Shown here in pieces: positions 12,601 to 26,532 of a DNA stretch of 64,000 nt. The position numbers and the translations under genes are program-made. Every line of letters begins with the position of its first letter. Positions within the stretch are counted from its first letter, which is position 1. This DNA comes from Henricia sp. BOLD:AAB3569 (lineage: Eukaryota; Echinodermata; Asteroidea; Spinulosida; Echinasteridae), in NCBI GenBank assembly GCA_037783545.1, contig JBBELK010000625.1:124001-188000 (forward strand), in the 5' to 3' direction. The notes beneath the pieces were generated by a model. That model was not told the origin of the DNA, ran no database searches, and saw only the letters and a program-made list of their open reading frames with translations.

Positions 12601-15600
12601 CGGAATATATACAGTTTGGAGCATGCGACATTTGAAGTTGGTTGGAAAATTCCTTGATTTCCAAATTTGCCGGCATTTGGGACACACTTTGACCTAATTC
12701 CCGTCACAATCTGGGGTGAGTCAACGGCCGTACAAATGTACACTAGCGCGGCGCAGGGTGTCCCAACAGCCACGGTTAGGGGAATAACCACGCAGCCGAG
12801 CTCCGTTTTCCCTAAACTCTGAAATGTCTCCGTCATTTCCCAGCGAAAATCTGTCAATTTTGCATGACAAGTGCGGAATATATACAGTTTGGAGCATGCA
12901 AAATTTGAAGTTGGTTGGAAAATTCCTTGATTTCCAAATTTGCCGGCATTTGGGACACACTTTGACCTAATTCCCGTCACAATCTGGGGTGAGTCAACGG
13001 CCGTAGAAATGTACACCAGCGCGGCGCAGGGTGTCCCAACAGCCACGGTTAGGGGAATAACCACGCAGCCGAGCTCCGTTTTCCCTAAACTCTGAAATTT
13101 CTCGGTCCTTTCCCAGCGAAAATCTGTCAATTTTGCATGACAAGTACGGAATATATACAGTTTGGAGCATGCAACATTTGAAGTTGGTTGGAAAATTCCT
13201 TGATTTCCAAATTTGCCGGCATTTGGGACACACTTTGACCTAATTCCCGTCACAATCTGGGGTGAGTCAACAGCCGTACAAATGTACACCAGCGCGGCGC
13301 AGGGTGTCCCAACAGCCACGGTTAGGGGAATAACCACGCAGCCGAGCTCCGTTTTCCCTAAACTCTGAAATTTCTCCGTCATTTCCCAGCGAAAATCTGT
13401 CAATTTTGCATGACAAGTGCGGAATATATACAGTTTGGAGCATGCAAAATTTGAAGTTGGTTGGAAAATTCCTTGATTTCCAAATTTGCCGGCATTTGGG
13501 ACACACTTTGACCTAATTCCCGTCACAATCTGGGGTGAGTCAACGGCCGTACAAATGTACACCAGCGCGGCGCATGCGCAGGGTGTCCCAACAGCCACGG
13601 TTGGGGGAATAACCACGCAGCCGAGCTCCGTTTTCCCTAAACTCTGAAATTTCTCCGTCATTTCCCAGCGAAAATCTGTCAATTTTGCATGACAAGTGCG
13701 GAATATATACAGTTTGGAGCATGCAAAATTTGAAGTTGGTTGGAAAATTCCTTGATTTCCAAATTTGCCGGCATTTGGGACACACTTTGACCTAATTCCC
13801 GTCACAATCTGGGGTGAGTCAACGGCCGTACAAATGTACACCAGCGCGCCGCATGCGCAGGGTGTCCCAACAGCCACGGTTAGGGGAATAACCACGCAGC
13901 CGAGCTCCGTTTTCCCTAAACTCTGAAATTTCTCCGTCATTTCCCAGCGAAAATCTGTCAATTTTACATGACAAGTGCGGAATATATACAGTTTGGAGCA
14001 TGCAACATTTGAAGTTGGTTGGAAAATTCCTTGATTTCCAAATTTGCCGGCATTTGGGACACACTTTGACCTAATTCCCGTCACAATCTGGGGTGAGTCA
14101 ACGGCCGTACAAATGTACACCAGCGCGGCGCAGGGTGTCCCAACAGCCACGGTTAGGGGAATAACCACGCAGCCGAGCTCCGTTTTCCCTAAACTCTGAA
14201 ATTTCTCCGTCATTTCCCAGCGAAAATCTGTCAATTTTGCATGACAAGTGCGGAATATATACAGTTTGGAGCATGCAAAATTTGAAGTTGGTTGGAAAAT
14301 TCCTTGATTTCCAAATTTGCCGGCATTTGGGACACACTTTGACCTAATTCCCGTCACAATCTGGGGTGAGTCAACGGCCGTACAAATGTACACCAGCGCG
14401 GCGCAGGGTGTCCCAACAGCCACGGTTAGGGGAATAACCACGCAGCCGAGCTCCGTTTTCCCTAAACTCTGAAATTTCTCCGTCATTTCCCAGCGAAAAT
14501 CTGTCAATTTTACATGACAAGTGCGGAATATATACAGTTTGGAGCATGCAACATTTGAAGTTGGTTGGAAAATTCCTTGATTTCCAAATTTGCCGGCATT
14601 TGGGACACACTTTGACCTAATTCCCGTCACAATCTGGGGTGAGTCAACGGCCGTACAAATGTACACCAGCGCGGCGCAGGGTGTCCCAACAGCCACGGTT
14701 AGGGAAATAACCACGCAGCCGAGCTCCGTTTTCCCTAAACTCTGAAATTTCTCCGTCATTTCCCAGCGAAAATCTGTCAATTTTGCATGACAAGTGCGGA
14801 ATATATACAGTTTGGAGCATGCAAAATTTGAAGTTGGTTGGAAAATTCCTTGATTTCCAAATTTGCCGGCATTTTGGACACACTTTGACCTAATTCCCGT
14901 CACAATCTGGGGTGAGTCAACGGCCGTAGAAATGTACACCAGCGCGGCGCAGGGTGTCCCAACAGCCACGGTTAGGGGAATAACCACGCAGCCGAGCTCC
15001 GTTTTCCCTAAACTCTGAAATTTCTCGGTCATTTCCAAGCGAAAATCTGTCAATTTTGCATGACAAGTGCGGAATATATACAGTTTGGAGCATGCAACAT
15101 TTGAAGTTGGTTGAAAAATTCCTTGATTTCCAAATTTGCCGGCATTTGGGACACACTTTGACCTAATTCCCGTCACAATCTGGGTTGAGTCAACAGCCAT
15201 ACAAATGTACACCAGCGCGGCGCAGGGTGTCCCAACAGCCACGGTTAGGGGAATAACCACGCAGCCGAGCTCCGTTTTCCCTAAACTCTGAAATTTCTCC
15301 GTCATTTCCCAGCGAAAATCTGTCAATTTTGCATGACAAGTGCGGAATATATACAGTTTGGAGCATGCAAAATTTGAAGTTGGTTGGAAAATTCCTTGAT
15401 TTCCAAATTTGCCGGCATTTGGGACACACTTTGACCTAATTCCCGTCACAATCTGGGGTGAGTCAACGGCCGTACAAATGTACACCAGCGCGGCGCAGGG
15501 TGTCCCAACAGCCACGGTTAGGGGAATAACCACGCAGCCGAGCTCCGTTTTCCCTAAACTTTGAAATTTCTCCGTCATTTCCCAGCGAAAATCTGTCAAT

Positions 15601-18600
15601 TTTACATGACAAGTGCGGAATATATACAGTTTGGAGCATGCAACATTTGAAGTTGGTTGGAAAATTCCTTGATTTCCAAATTTGCCGGCATTTGGGACAC
15701 ACTTTGACCTAATTCCCGTCACAATATGGGGTGAGTCAACGGCCGTACAAATGTACACCAGCGCGGCGCAGGGTGTCCCAACAGCCACGGTTAGGGGAAT
15801 AACCACGCAGCCGAGCTCCGTTTTCCCTAAACTCTGAAATTTCTCCGTCATTTCCCAGCGAAAATCTGTCAATTTTGCATGACAAGTGCGGAATATATAC
15901 AGTTTGGAGCATGCAAAATTTGAAGTTGGTTGGAAAATTCCTTGATTTCCAAATTTGCCGGCATTTGGGACACACTTTGACCTAATTCCCGTCACAATCT
16001 GGGGTGAGTCAACGGCCGTACAAATGTACACCAGCGCGCCGCATGCGCAGGGTGTCCCAACAGCCACGGTTAGGGGAATAACCACGCAGCCGAGCTCCGT
16101 TTTCCCTAAACTCTGAAATTTCTCCGTCATTTCCCAGCGAAAATCTGTCAATTTTACATGACAAGTGCGGAATATATACAGTTTGGAGCATGCAACATTT
16201 GAAGTTGGTTGGAAAATTCCTTGATTTCCAAATTTGCCGGCATTTGGGACACACTTTGACCTAATTCCCGTCACAATCTGGGGTGAGTCAACGGCCGTAC
16301 AAATGTACACCAGCGCGGCGCAGGGTGTCCCAACAGCCACGGTTAGGGGAATAACCACGCAGCCGAGCTCCGTTTTCCCTAAACTCTGAAATTTCTCGGT
16401 CATTTCCCAGCGAAAATCTGTCAATTTTGCATGACAAGTGCGGAATATATACAGTTTGGAGCATGCAACATTTGAAGTTGGTTGGAAAATTCCTTGATTT
16501 CCAAATTTGCCGGCATTTGGGACACACTTTGACCTAATTCCCGTCACAATCTGGGGTGAGTCAACGGCCGTACAAATGTACACCAGCGCGGCGCAGGGTG
16601 TCCCAACAGCCACGGGTAGGGGAATAACCACGCAGCCGAGCTCCGTTTTACCTAAACTCTGAAATTTCTACGTCATTTCCCAGCGAAAATCTGTCAATTT
16701 TGCATGAAAAGTGCGGAATATATACAGTTTGGAGCATGCAAAATTTGAAGTTGGTTGGAAAATTCCTTGATTTCCAAATTTGCCGGCATTTGGGACACAC
16801 TTTGACCTAATTCCCGTCACAATCTGGGGTGAGTCAACAGCCGTACAGATGTACACCAGCGCGGCGCAGGGTGTCCCAACAGCCACGGTTAGGGGAATAA
16901 CCACGCAGCCGAGCTCCGTTTTCCCTAAACTCTGAAATTTCTCCGTCATTTCCCAGCGAAAATCTGTCAGTTTTGCATGACAAGTGCGGAATATATACAG
17001 TTTGGAGCATGCAACATTTGAAGTTGGTTGGAAAATTCCTTGATTTCCAAATTTGCCGGCATTTGGGACACACTTTGACCTAATTCCCGTCACAATCTGG
17101 GGTGAGTCAACAGCCGTACAAATGTACACCAGCGCGGCGCAGGGTGTCCCAACAGCCACGGTTAGAGGAATAACCACGCAGCCGAGCTCCGTTTTCCCTA
17201 AACTCTGAAATTTCTCCGTCATTTCCCAGCGAAAATCTGTCAATTTTGCATGACAAGTGCGGAATATATACAGTTTGGAGCATGCAAAATTTGAAGTTGG
17301 TTGGAAAATTCCTTGATTTCCAAATTTGCCGGCATTTGGGACACACTTTGACCTAATTCCCGTCACAATCTGGGGTGAGTCAACGGCCGTACAAATGTAC
17401 ACCAGCGCGGCGCATGCGCAGGGTGTCCCAACAGCCACGGTTGGGGGAATAACCACGCAGCCGAGCTCCGTTTTCCCTAAACTCTGAAATTTCTCCGTCA
17501 TTTCCCAGCGAAAATCTGTCAATTTTACATGACAAGTGCGGAATATATACAGTTTGGAGCATGCAACATTTGAAGTTGGTTGGAAAATTCCTTGATTTCC
17601 AAATTTGCCGGCATTTGGGACACACTTTGACCTAATTCCCGTCACAATCTGGGGTGAGTCAACGGCCGTACAAATGTACACCAGCGCGGCGCAGGGTGTC
17701 CCAACAGCCACGGTTAGGGGAATAACCACGCAGCCGAGCTCCGTTTTCCCTAAACTCTGAAATTTCTCCGTCATTTCCCAGCGAAAATCTGTCAATTTTG
17801 CATGACAAGTGCGGAATATATACAGTTTGGAGCATGCAAAATTTGAAGTTGGTTGGAAAATTCCTTGATTTCCAAATTTGCCGGCATTTGGGACACACTT
17901 TGACCTAATTCCCGTCACAGTCTGGGGTGAGTCAACGGCCGTAGAAATGTACACCAGCGCGGCGCAGGGTGTCCCAACAGCCACGGTTAGGGGAATAACC
18001 ACGCAGCCGAGCTCCGTTTTCCCTAAACTCTGAAATTTCTCGGTCATTTCCCAGCGAAAATCTGTCAATTTTGCATGACAAGTGCGGAATATATACAGTT
18101 TGGAGCATGCAACATTTGAAGTTGGTTGGAAAATTCCTTGATTTCCAAATTTGCCGGCATTTGGGACACACTTTGACCTAATTCCCGTCACAATCTGGGG
18201 TGAGTCAACGGCCGTACAAATGTACACCAGCGCGGCGCAGGGTGTCCCAACAGCCACGGGTAGGGGAATAACCACGCAGCCGAGCTCCGTTTTACCTAAA
18301 CTCTGAAATTTCTCCGTCATTTCCCAGCGAAAATCTGTCAATTTTGCATGACAAGTGCGGAATATATACAGTTTGGAGCATGCAAAATTTGAAGTTGGTT
18401 GGAAAATTCCTTGATTTCCAAATTTGCCGGCATTTGGGACACACTTTGACCTAATTCCCGTCACAATCTGGGGTGAGTCAACGGCCGTACAAATGTACAC
18501 CAGCGCGGCGCAGGGTGTCCCAACAGCCACGGTTAGGGGAATAACCACGCAGCCGAGCTCCGTTTTCCCTAAACTCTGAAATTTCTCCGTCATTTCCCAG

Positions 18601-19302
18601 CGAAAATCTGTCAATTTTGCATGACAAGTGCGGAATATATACAGTTTGGAGCATGCAAAATTTAAAGTTGGTTGGAAAATTCCTTGATTTCCAAATTTGC
18701 CGGCATTTGGGACACACTTTGACCTAATTCCCGTCACAATCTGGGGTGAGTCAACGGCCGTACAAATGTACACCAGCGCGGCGCAGGGTGTCCCAACAGC
18801 CACGGTTAGGGGAATAACCACGCAGCCGAGCTCCGTTTTCCCTAAACTCTGAAATTTCTCCGTCATTTCCCAGCGAAAATCTGTCAATTTTGCATGACAA
18901 GTGCGGAATATATACAGTTTGGAGCATGCAAAATTTGAAGTTGGTTGGAAAATTCCTTGATTTCCAAATTTGCCGGCATTTGGGACACACTTTGACCTAA
19001 TTCCCGTCACAATCTGGGGTGAGTCAACGGCCGTACAAATGTACACCAGCGCGGCGCATGCGCAGGGTGTCCCAACAGCCACGGTTAGGGGAATAACCAC
19101 GCAGCCGAGCTCTGTTTGCCCTAAACTCTGAAATTTCTCCGTCATTTCCCAGCGAAAATCTGTCAATTTTGCATGACAAGTGCGGAATATATACAGTTTG
19201 GAGCATGCAAAATTTGAAGTTGGTTGGAAAATTCCTTGATTTCCAAATTTGCCGGCATTTGGGACACACTTTGACCTAATTCCCGTCACAATCTGGGGTG
19301 AG

Positions 19303-22300
19303 TCAACGGCCGTACAAATGTACACCAGCGCGGCGCATGCGCAGGGTGTCCCAACAGCCACGGTTAGGGGAATAACCACGCAGCCGAGCTCCGTTTTCCC
19401 TAAAGTCTGAAATTTCTCCGTCATTTCGAAGCGAAAATCTGTCAATTTTGCATGACAAGTGCGGAATATATACAGTTTGGAGCATGCAAAATTTGAAGTT
19501 GGTTGGAAAATTCCTTGATTTCCAAATTTGTCGGCATTTGGGACACACTTTGACCTAATTCCCGTCACAATCTGGGGTGAGTCAACGGCCGTACAAATGT
19601 ACACAAGCGCGGCGCATGCGCAGGGTGTCCCAACAGCCACGGTTAGGGGAATAACCACGCAGCCGAGCTCCGTTTTCCCTAAACTGTGAAATTTCTCCGT
19701 CATTTCCAAGCGAAAATCTGTCAATTTTGCATGACAAGTGCGGAATGTATACAGTTTGGAGCATGCAAAATTTGACGTTGGTTGGAAAATTCATTGATTT
19801 CCAAATTTGCCGGCATTTGGGACACACTTTGACCTAATTCCCGTCACAATCTGGGGTGAGTCAACGGCCGTACAAATGTACACCAGCGCGGCGCATGCGC
19901 AGGGTGTCCCAACAGCCACGGTTAGGGGAATAACCACGCAGCCGAGCTCCGTTTTCCCTAAACTCTGAAATTGCTCCGTCATTTCCCAGCTAAAATCTGT
20001 CAATTTTGCATGACAAGTGCGAAATATATACAGTTTGGAGCATGCCAAATTTGAAGTTGGTTGGAAAATTCCTTGATTTCCAAATTTGCCGGCATTTGGG
20101 ACACACTTTGACCTAATTCCCGTCACAATCTGGGGTGAGTCAACGGCCGTACAAATGTACACCAGCGCGGCGCATGCGCAGGGTGTCCCAACAGCCACGG
20201 TTAGGGGAATAACCACGCAGCCGAGCTCCGTTTTCCCTAAAGTCTGAAATTTCTCCGTCATTTCCAAGCGAAAATCTGTCAATTTTGCATGACAAGTGCG
20301 GAATATATACAGTTTGGAGCATGCAAAATTTGAAGTTGGTTGGAAAATTCCTTGATTTCCAAATTTGCCGGCATTTGGGACACACTTTGACCTAATTCCC
20401 GTCACAATCTGGGGTGAGTCAACGGCCGTACAAATGTACACCAGCGCGGCGCATGCGCAGGGTGTCCCAACAGCCACGGTTAGGGGAATAACCACGCAGC
20501 CGAGCTCCGTTTTCCCTAAACTCTGAAATTTCTCCGTCATTTCCAAGCGAAAATCTGTCAATTTTGCATGACAAGTGCGGAATATATACAGTTTGGAGCA
20601 TGCAAAATTTGAAGTTGGTTGGAAAATTCATTGATTTCCAAATTTGCCGGCATTTGGGACACACTTTGACCTAATTCCCGTCACAATCTGGGGTGAGTCA
20701 ACGGCCGTACAAATGTACACCAGCGCGGCGCATGCGCAGGGTGTCCCAACAGCCACGGTTAGGGGAATAACCACGCAGCCGAGCTCCGTTTTCCCTAAAC
20801 TCTGAAATTTCTCCGTCATTTCCAAGCGAAAATCTGTCAATTTTGCATGACAAGTGCGGAATATATACAGTTTGGAGCATGCAAAATTTGAAGTTGGTTG
20901 GAAAATTCATTGATTTCCAAATTTGCCGGCATTTGGGACACACTTTGACCTAATTCCCGTCACAATCTGGGGTGAGTCAACGGCCGTACAAATGTACACC
21001 AGCGCGGCGCATGCGCAGGGTGTCCCAACAGCCACGGTTAGGGGAATAACCACGCAGCCGAGCTCCGTTTTCCCTAAACTCTGAAATTGCTCCGTCATTT
21101 CCCAGCTAAAATCTGTCAATTTTGCATGACAAGTGCGGAATATATACAGTTTGGAGCATGCAAAATTTGAAGTTGGTTGGAAAATTCCTTGATTTCCAAA
21201 TTTGCCGGCATTTGGGACACACTTTGACCTAATTCCCGTCACAATCTGGGGTGAGTCAACGGCCGTACAAATGTACACCAGCGCGGCGCAGGGTGTCCCA
21301 ACAGCCACGGTTAGGGGAATAACCACGCAGCCGAGCTCCGTTTTCCCTAAACTCTGAAATTTCTCCGTCATTTCCCAGCCAAAATCTGTCAATTTTGCAT
21401 GACAAATGCGGAATATATACAGTTTGGAGCATGCAAAATTTGAAGTTGGTTGGAAAATTCCTTGATTTCCAAATTTGCCGGCATTTGGGACACACTTTGA
21501 CCGAATTCCCGTCACAATCTGGGGTGAGTCAACGGCCGTACAAATGTACACCAGCGCGGCGCATGCGCAGGGTGTCCCAACAGCCACGGTTAGGGGAATA
21601 ACCACGCAGCCGAGCTCCGTTTTCCCTAAACTCTGAAATTGCTCCGTCATTTCCCAGCTAAAATCTGTCAATTTTGCATGACAAGTGCGGAATATATACA
21701 GTTTGGAGCATGCAAAATTTGAAGTTGGTTGGAAAATTCCTTGATTTCCAAATTTGCCGGCATTTGGGACACACTTTGACCTAATTCCCGTCACAATCTG
21801 GGGTGAGTCAACGGCCGTACAAATGTACACCAGCGCGGCGCAGGGTGTCCCAACAGCCACGGTTAGGGGAATAACCACGCAGCCGAGCTCCGTTTTCCCT
21901 AAACTCTGAAATTTCTCCGTCATTTCCCAGCCAAAATCTGTCAATTTTGCATGACAAATGCGGAATATATACAGTTTGGAGCATGCAAAATTTGAAGTTG
22001 GTTGGAAAATTCCTTGATTTCCAAATTTGCCGGCATTTGGGACACACTTTGACCTAATTCCCGTCACAATCTGGGGTGAGTCAACGGCCGTACAAATGTA
22101 CACCAGCGCGGCGCATGCGCAGGGTGTCCCAACAGCCACGGTTAGGGGAATAACCACGCAGCCGAGCTCCGTTTTCCCTAAACTCTGAAATTTCTCCGTC
22201 ATTTCCCAGCGAAAATCTGTCAATTTTGCATGACAAGTGCGGAATATATACAGTTTGGAGCATGCAAAATTTGAAGTTGGTTGGAAAATTCCTTGATTTC

Positions 22301-22917
22301 CAAATTTGCCGGCATTTGGGACACACTTTGACCTAATTCCCGTCACAATCTGGGGTGAGTCAACGGCCGTACAAATGTACACCAGCGCGGCGCATGCGCA
22401 GGATGTCCCAACAGCCACAGTTAGGGGAATAACCACGCAGCCGAGCTCCGTTTTCCCTAAACTCTGAAATTTCTCCGTCATTTCCCAGCGAAAATCTGTC
22501 AATTTTGCATGACAAGTGCGGAATATATACAGTTTGGAGCATGCAAAATTTGAAGTTGGTTGGAAAATTCCTTGATTTCCAAATTTGCCGGCATTTGGGA
22601 CACACTTTGACCTAATTCCCGTCACAATCTGGGGTGAGTCAACGACCGTACAAATGTACACCAGCGCGGCGCATGCGCAGGGTGTCCCAACAGCCACGGT
22701 TAGGGGAATAACCACGCAGCCGAGCTCCGTTTTCCCTAAACTCTGAAATTTCTCCGTCATTTCCCAGCGAAAATCTGTCAATTTTGCATGACAAGTGCGG
22801 AATATATACAGTTTGGAGCATGCAAAATTTGAAGTTGGTTGGAAAATTCCTTGATTTCCAAATTTGCCGGCATTTGGGACACACTTTGACCTAATTCCCG
22901 TCACAATCTGGGGTGAG
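19303..22917. repeat. 13-monomer higher-order block, copy 1 (3615 bp)
   Basis: Thirteen monomers begin with one carrying CTAAAGTCTG and TTGTCGGC, then one with ACACAAGC, GGAATGTATAC and GACGTTGG at 19582. The block also holds CCAGCTAAAATC monomers paired with ATTGCTCC, CCAGCCAAAATC monomers with GACAAATG, and a monomer whose GACCT has become GACCG. That last change creates GAATTC at about 21503. Confidence 0.85.
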
Positions 22918-25900
22918 TCAACGGCCGTACAAATGTACACCAGCGCGGCGCATGCGCAGGGTGTCCCAACAGCCACGGTTAGGGGAATAACCACGCAGCC
23001 GAGCTCCGTTTTCCCTAAAGTCTGAAATTTCTCCGTCATTTCCAAGCGAAAATCTGTCAATTTTGCATGACAAGTGCGGAATATATACAGTTTGGAGCAT
23101 GCAAAATTTGAAGTTGGTTGGAAAATTCCTTGATTTCCAAATTTGTCGGCATTTGGGACACACTTTGACCTAATTCCCGTCACAATCTGGGGTGAGTCAA
23201 CGGCCGTACAAATGTACACAAGCGCGGCGCATGCGCAGGGTGTCCCAACAGCCACGGTTAGGGGAATAACCACGCAGCCGAGCTCCGTTTTCCCTAAACT
23301 GTGAAATTTCTCCGTCATTTCCAAGCGAAAATCTGTCAATTTTGCATGACAAGTGCGGAATGTATACAGTTTGGAGCATGCAAAATTTGACGTTGGTTGG
23401 AAAATTCATTGATTTCCAAATTTGCCGGCATTTGGGACACACTTTGACCTAATTCCCGTCACAATCTGGGGTGAGTCAACGGCCGTACAAATGTACACCA
23501 GCGCGGCGCATGCGCAGGGTGTCCCAACAGCCACGGTTAGGGGAATAACCACGCAGCCGAGCTCCGTTTTCCCTAAACTCTGAAATTGCTCCGTCATTTC
23601 CCAGCTAAAATCTGTAAATTTTGCATGACAAGTGCGGAATATATACAGTTTGGAGCATGCCAAATTTGAAGTTGGTTGGAAAATTCCTTAATTTCCAAAT
23701 TTGCCGGCATTTGGGACACACTTTGACCTAATTCCCGTCACAATCTGGGGTGAGTCAACGGCCGTACAAATGTACACCAGCGCGGCGCATGCGCAGGGTG
23801 TCCCAACAGCCACGGTTAGGGGAATAACCACGCAGCCGAGCTCCGTTTTCCCTAAAGTCTGAAATTTCTCCGTCATTTCCAAGCGAAAATCTGTCAATTT
23901 TGCATGACAAGTGCGGAATATATACAGTTTGGAGCATGCAAAATTTGAAGTTGGTTGGAAAATTCCTTGATTTCCAAATTTGCCGGCATTTGGGACACAC
24001 TTTGACCTAATTCCCGTCACAATCTGGGGTGAGTCAACGGCCGTACAAATGTACACCAGCGCGGCGCATGCGCAGGGTGTCCCAACAGCCACGGTTAGGG
24101 GAATAACCACGCAGCCGAGCTCCGTTTTCCCTAAACTCTGAAATTTCTCCGTCATTTCCAAGCGAAAATCTGTCAATTTTGCATGACAAGTGCGGAATAT
24201 ATACAGTTTGGAGCATGCAAAATTTGAAGTTGGTTGGAAAATTCATTGATTTCCAAATTTGCCGGCATTTGGGACACACTTTGACCTAATTCCCGTCACA
24301 ATCTGGGGTGAGTCAACGGCCGTACAAATGTACACCAGCGCGGCGCATGCGCAGGGTGTCCCAACAGCCACGGTTAGGGGAATAACCACGCAGCCGAGCT
24401 CCGTTTTCCCTAAACTCTGAAATTTCTCCGTCATTTCCAAGCGAAAATCTGTCAATTTTGCATGACAAGTGCGGAATATATACAGTTTGGAGCATGCAAA
24501 ATTTGAAGTTGGTTGGAAAATTCATTGATTTCCAAATTTGCCGGCATTTGGGACACACTTTGACCTAATTCCCGTCACAATCTGGGGTGAGTCAACGGCC
24601 GTACAAATGTACACCAGCGCGGCGCATGCGCAGGGTGTCCCAACAGCCACGGTTAGGGGAATAACCACGCAGCCGAGCTCCGTTTTCCCTAAACTCTGAA
24701 ATTGCTCCGTCATTTCCCAGCTAAAATCTGTCAATTTTGCATGACAAGTGCGGAATATATACAGTTTGGAGCATGCAAAATTTGAAGTTGGTTGGAAAAT
24801 TCCTTGATTTCCAAATTTGCCGGCATTTGGGACACACTTTGACCTAATTCCCGTCACAATCTGGGGTGAGTCAACGGCCGTACAAATGTACACCAGCGCG
24901 GCGCAGGGTGTCCCAACAGCCACGGTTAGGGGAATAACCACGCAGCCGAGCTCCGTTTTCCCTAAACTCTGAAATTTCTCCGTCATTTCCCAGCCAAAAT
25001 CTGTCAATTTTGCATGACAAATGCGGAATATATACAGTTTGGAGCATGCAAAATTTGAAGTTGGTTGGAAAATTCCTTGATTTCCAAATTTGCCGGCATT
25101 TGGGACACACTTTGACCGAATTCCCGTCACAATCTGGGGTGAGTCAACGGCCGTACAAATGTACACCAGCGCGGCGCATGCGCAGGGTGTCCCAACAGCC
25201 ACGGTTAGGGGAATAACCACGCAGCCGAGCTCCGTTTTCCCTAAACTCTGAAATTGCTCCGTCATTTCCCAGCTAAAATCTGTCAATTTTGCATGACAAG
25301 TGCGGAATATATACAGTTTGGAGCATGCAAAATTTGAAGTTGGTTGGAAAATTCCTTGATTTCCAAATTTGCCGGCATTTGGGACACACTTTGACCTAAT
25401 TCCCGTCACAATCTGGGGTGAGTCAACGGCCGTACAAATGTACACCAGCGCGGCGCAGGGTGTCCCAACAGCCACGGTTAGGGGAATAACCACGCAGCCG
25501 AGCTCCGTTTTCCCTAAACTCTGAAATTTCTCCGTCATTTCCCAGCCAAAATCTGTCAATTTTGCATGACAAATGCGGAATATATACAGTTTGGAGCATG
25601 CAAAATTTGAAGTTGGTTGGAAAATTCCTTGATTTCCAAATTTGCCGGCATTTGGGACACACTTTGACCTAATTCCCGTCACAATCTGGGGTGAGTCAAC
25701 GGCCGTACAAATGTACACCAGCGCGGCGCATGCGCAGGGTGTCCCAACAGCCACGGTTAGGGGAATAACCACGCAGCCGAGCTCCGTTTTCCCTAAACTC
25801 TGAAATTTCTCCGTCATTTCCCAGCGAAAATCTGTCAATTTTGCATGACAAGTGCGGAATATATACAGTTTGGAGCATGCAAAATTTGAAGTTGGTTGGA

Positions 25901-26532
25901 AAATTCCTTGATTTCCAAATTTGCCGGCATTTGGGACACACTTTGACCTAATTCCCGTCACAATCTGGGGTGAGTCAACGGCCGTACAAATGTACACCAG
26001 CGCGGCGCATGCGCAGGATGTCCCAACAGCCACGGTTAGGGGAATAACCACGCAGCCGAGCTCCGTTTTCCCTAAACTCTGAAATTTCTCCGTCATTTCC
26101 CAGCGAAAATCTGTCAATTTTGCATGACAAGTGCGGAATATATACAGTTTGGAGCATGCAAAATTTGAAGTTGGTTGGAAAATTCCTTGATTTCCAAATT
26201 TGCCGGCATTTGGGACACACTTTGACCTAATTCCCGTCACAATCTGGGGTGAGTCAACGACCGTACAAATGTACACCAGCGCGGCGCATGCGCAGGGTGT
26301 CCCAACAGCCACGGTTAGGGGAATAACCACGCAGCCGAGCTCCGTTTTCCCTAAACTCTGAAATTTCTCCGTCATTTCCCAGCGAAAATCTGTCAATTTT
26401 GCATGACAAGTGCGGAATATATACAGTTTGGAGCATGCAAAATTTGAAGTTGGTTGGAAAATTCCTTGATTTCCAAATTTGCCGGCATTTGGGACACACT
26501 TTGACCTAATTCCCGTCACAATCTGGGGTGAG
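22918..26532. repeat. 13-monomer higher-order block, copy 2 (3615 bp)
   Basis: This repeats the preceding block at an offset of 3615 bp with the same variant order, including the GACCGAATTC monomer (about 25118) and the CAGGATGTCC monomer (25975). A few private changes exist, for example CTTAATTTCC near 23690. Confidence 0.85.

Noticed and set aside
21395-21601. Plus-strand 68-codon frame opening MHDKCGIYTVWS, repeated at 25010, 27788 and 29735
   Set aside because: It appears only in monomers of the 13-monomer block with GACAAATG and GACCG variants, where a new ATG and the loss of a stop coincide. No coding signal.
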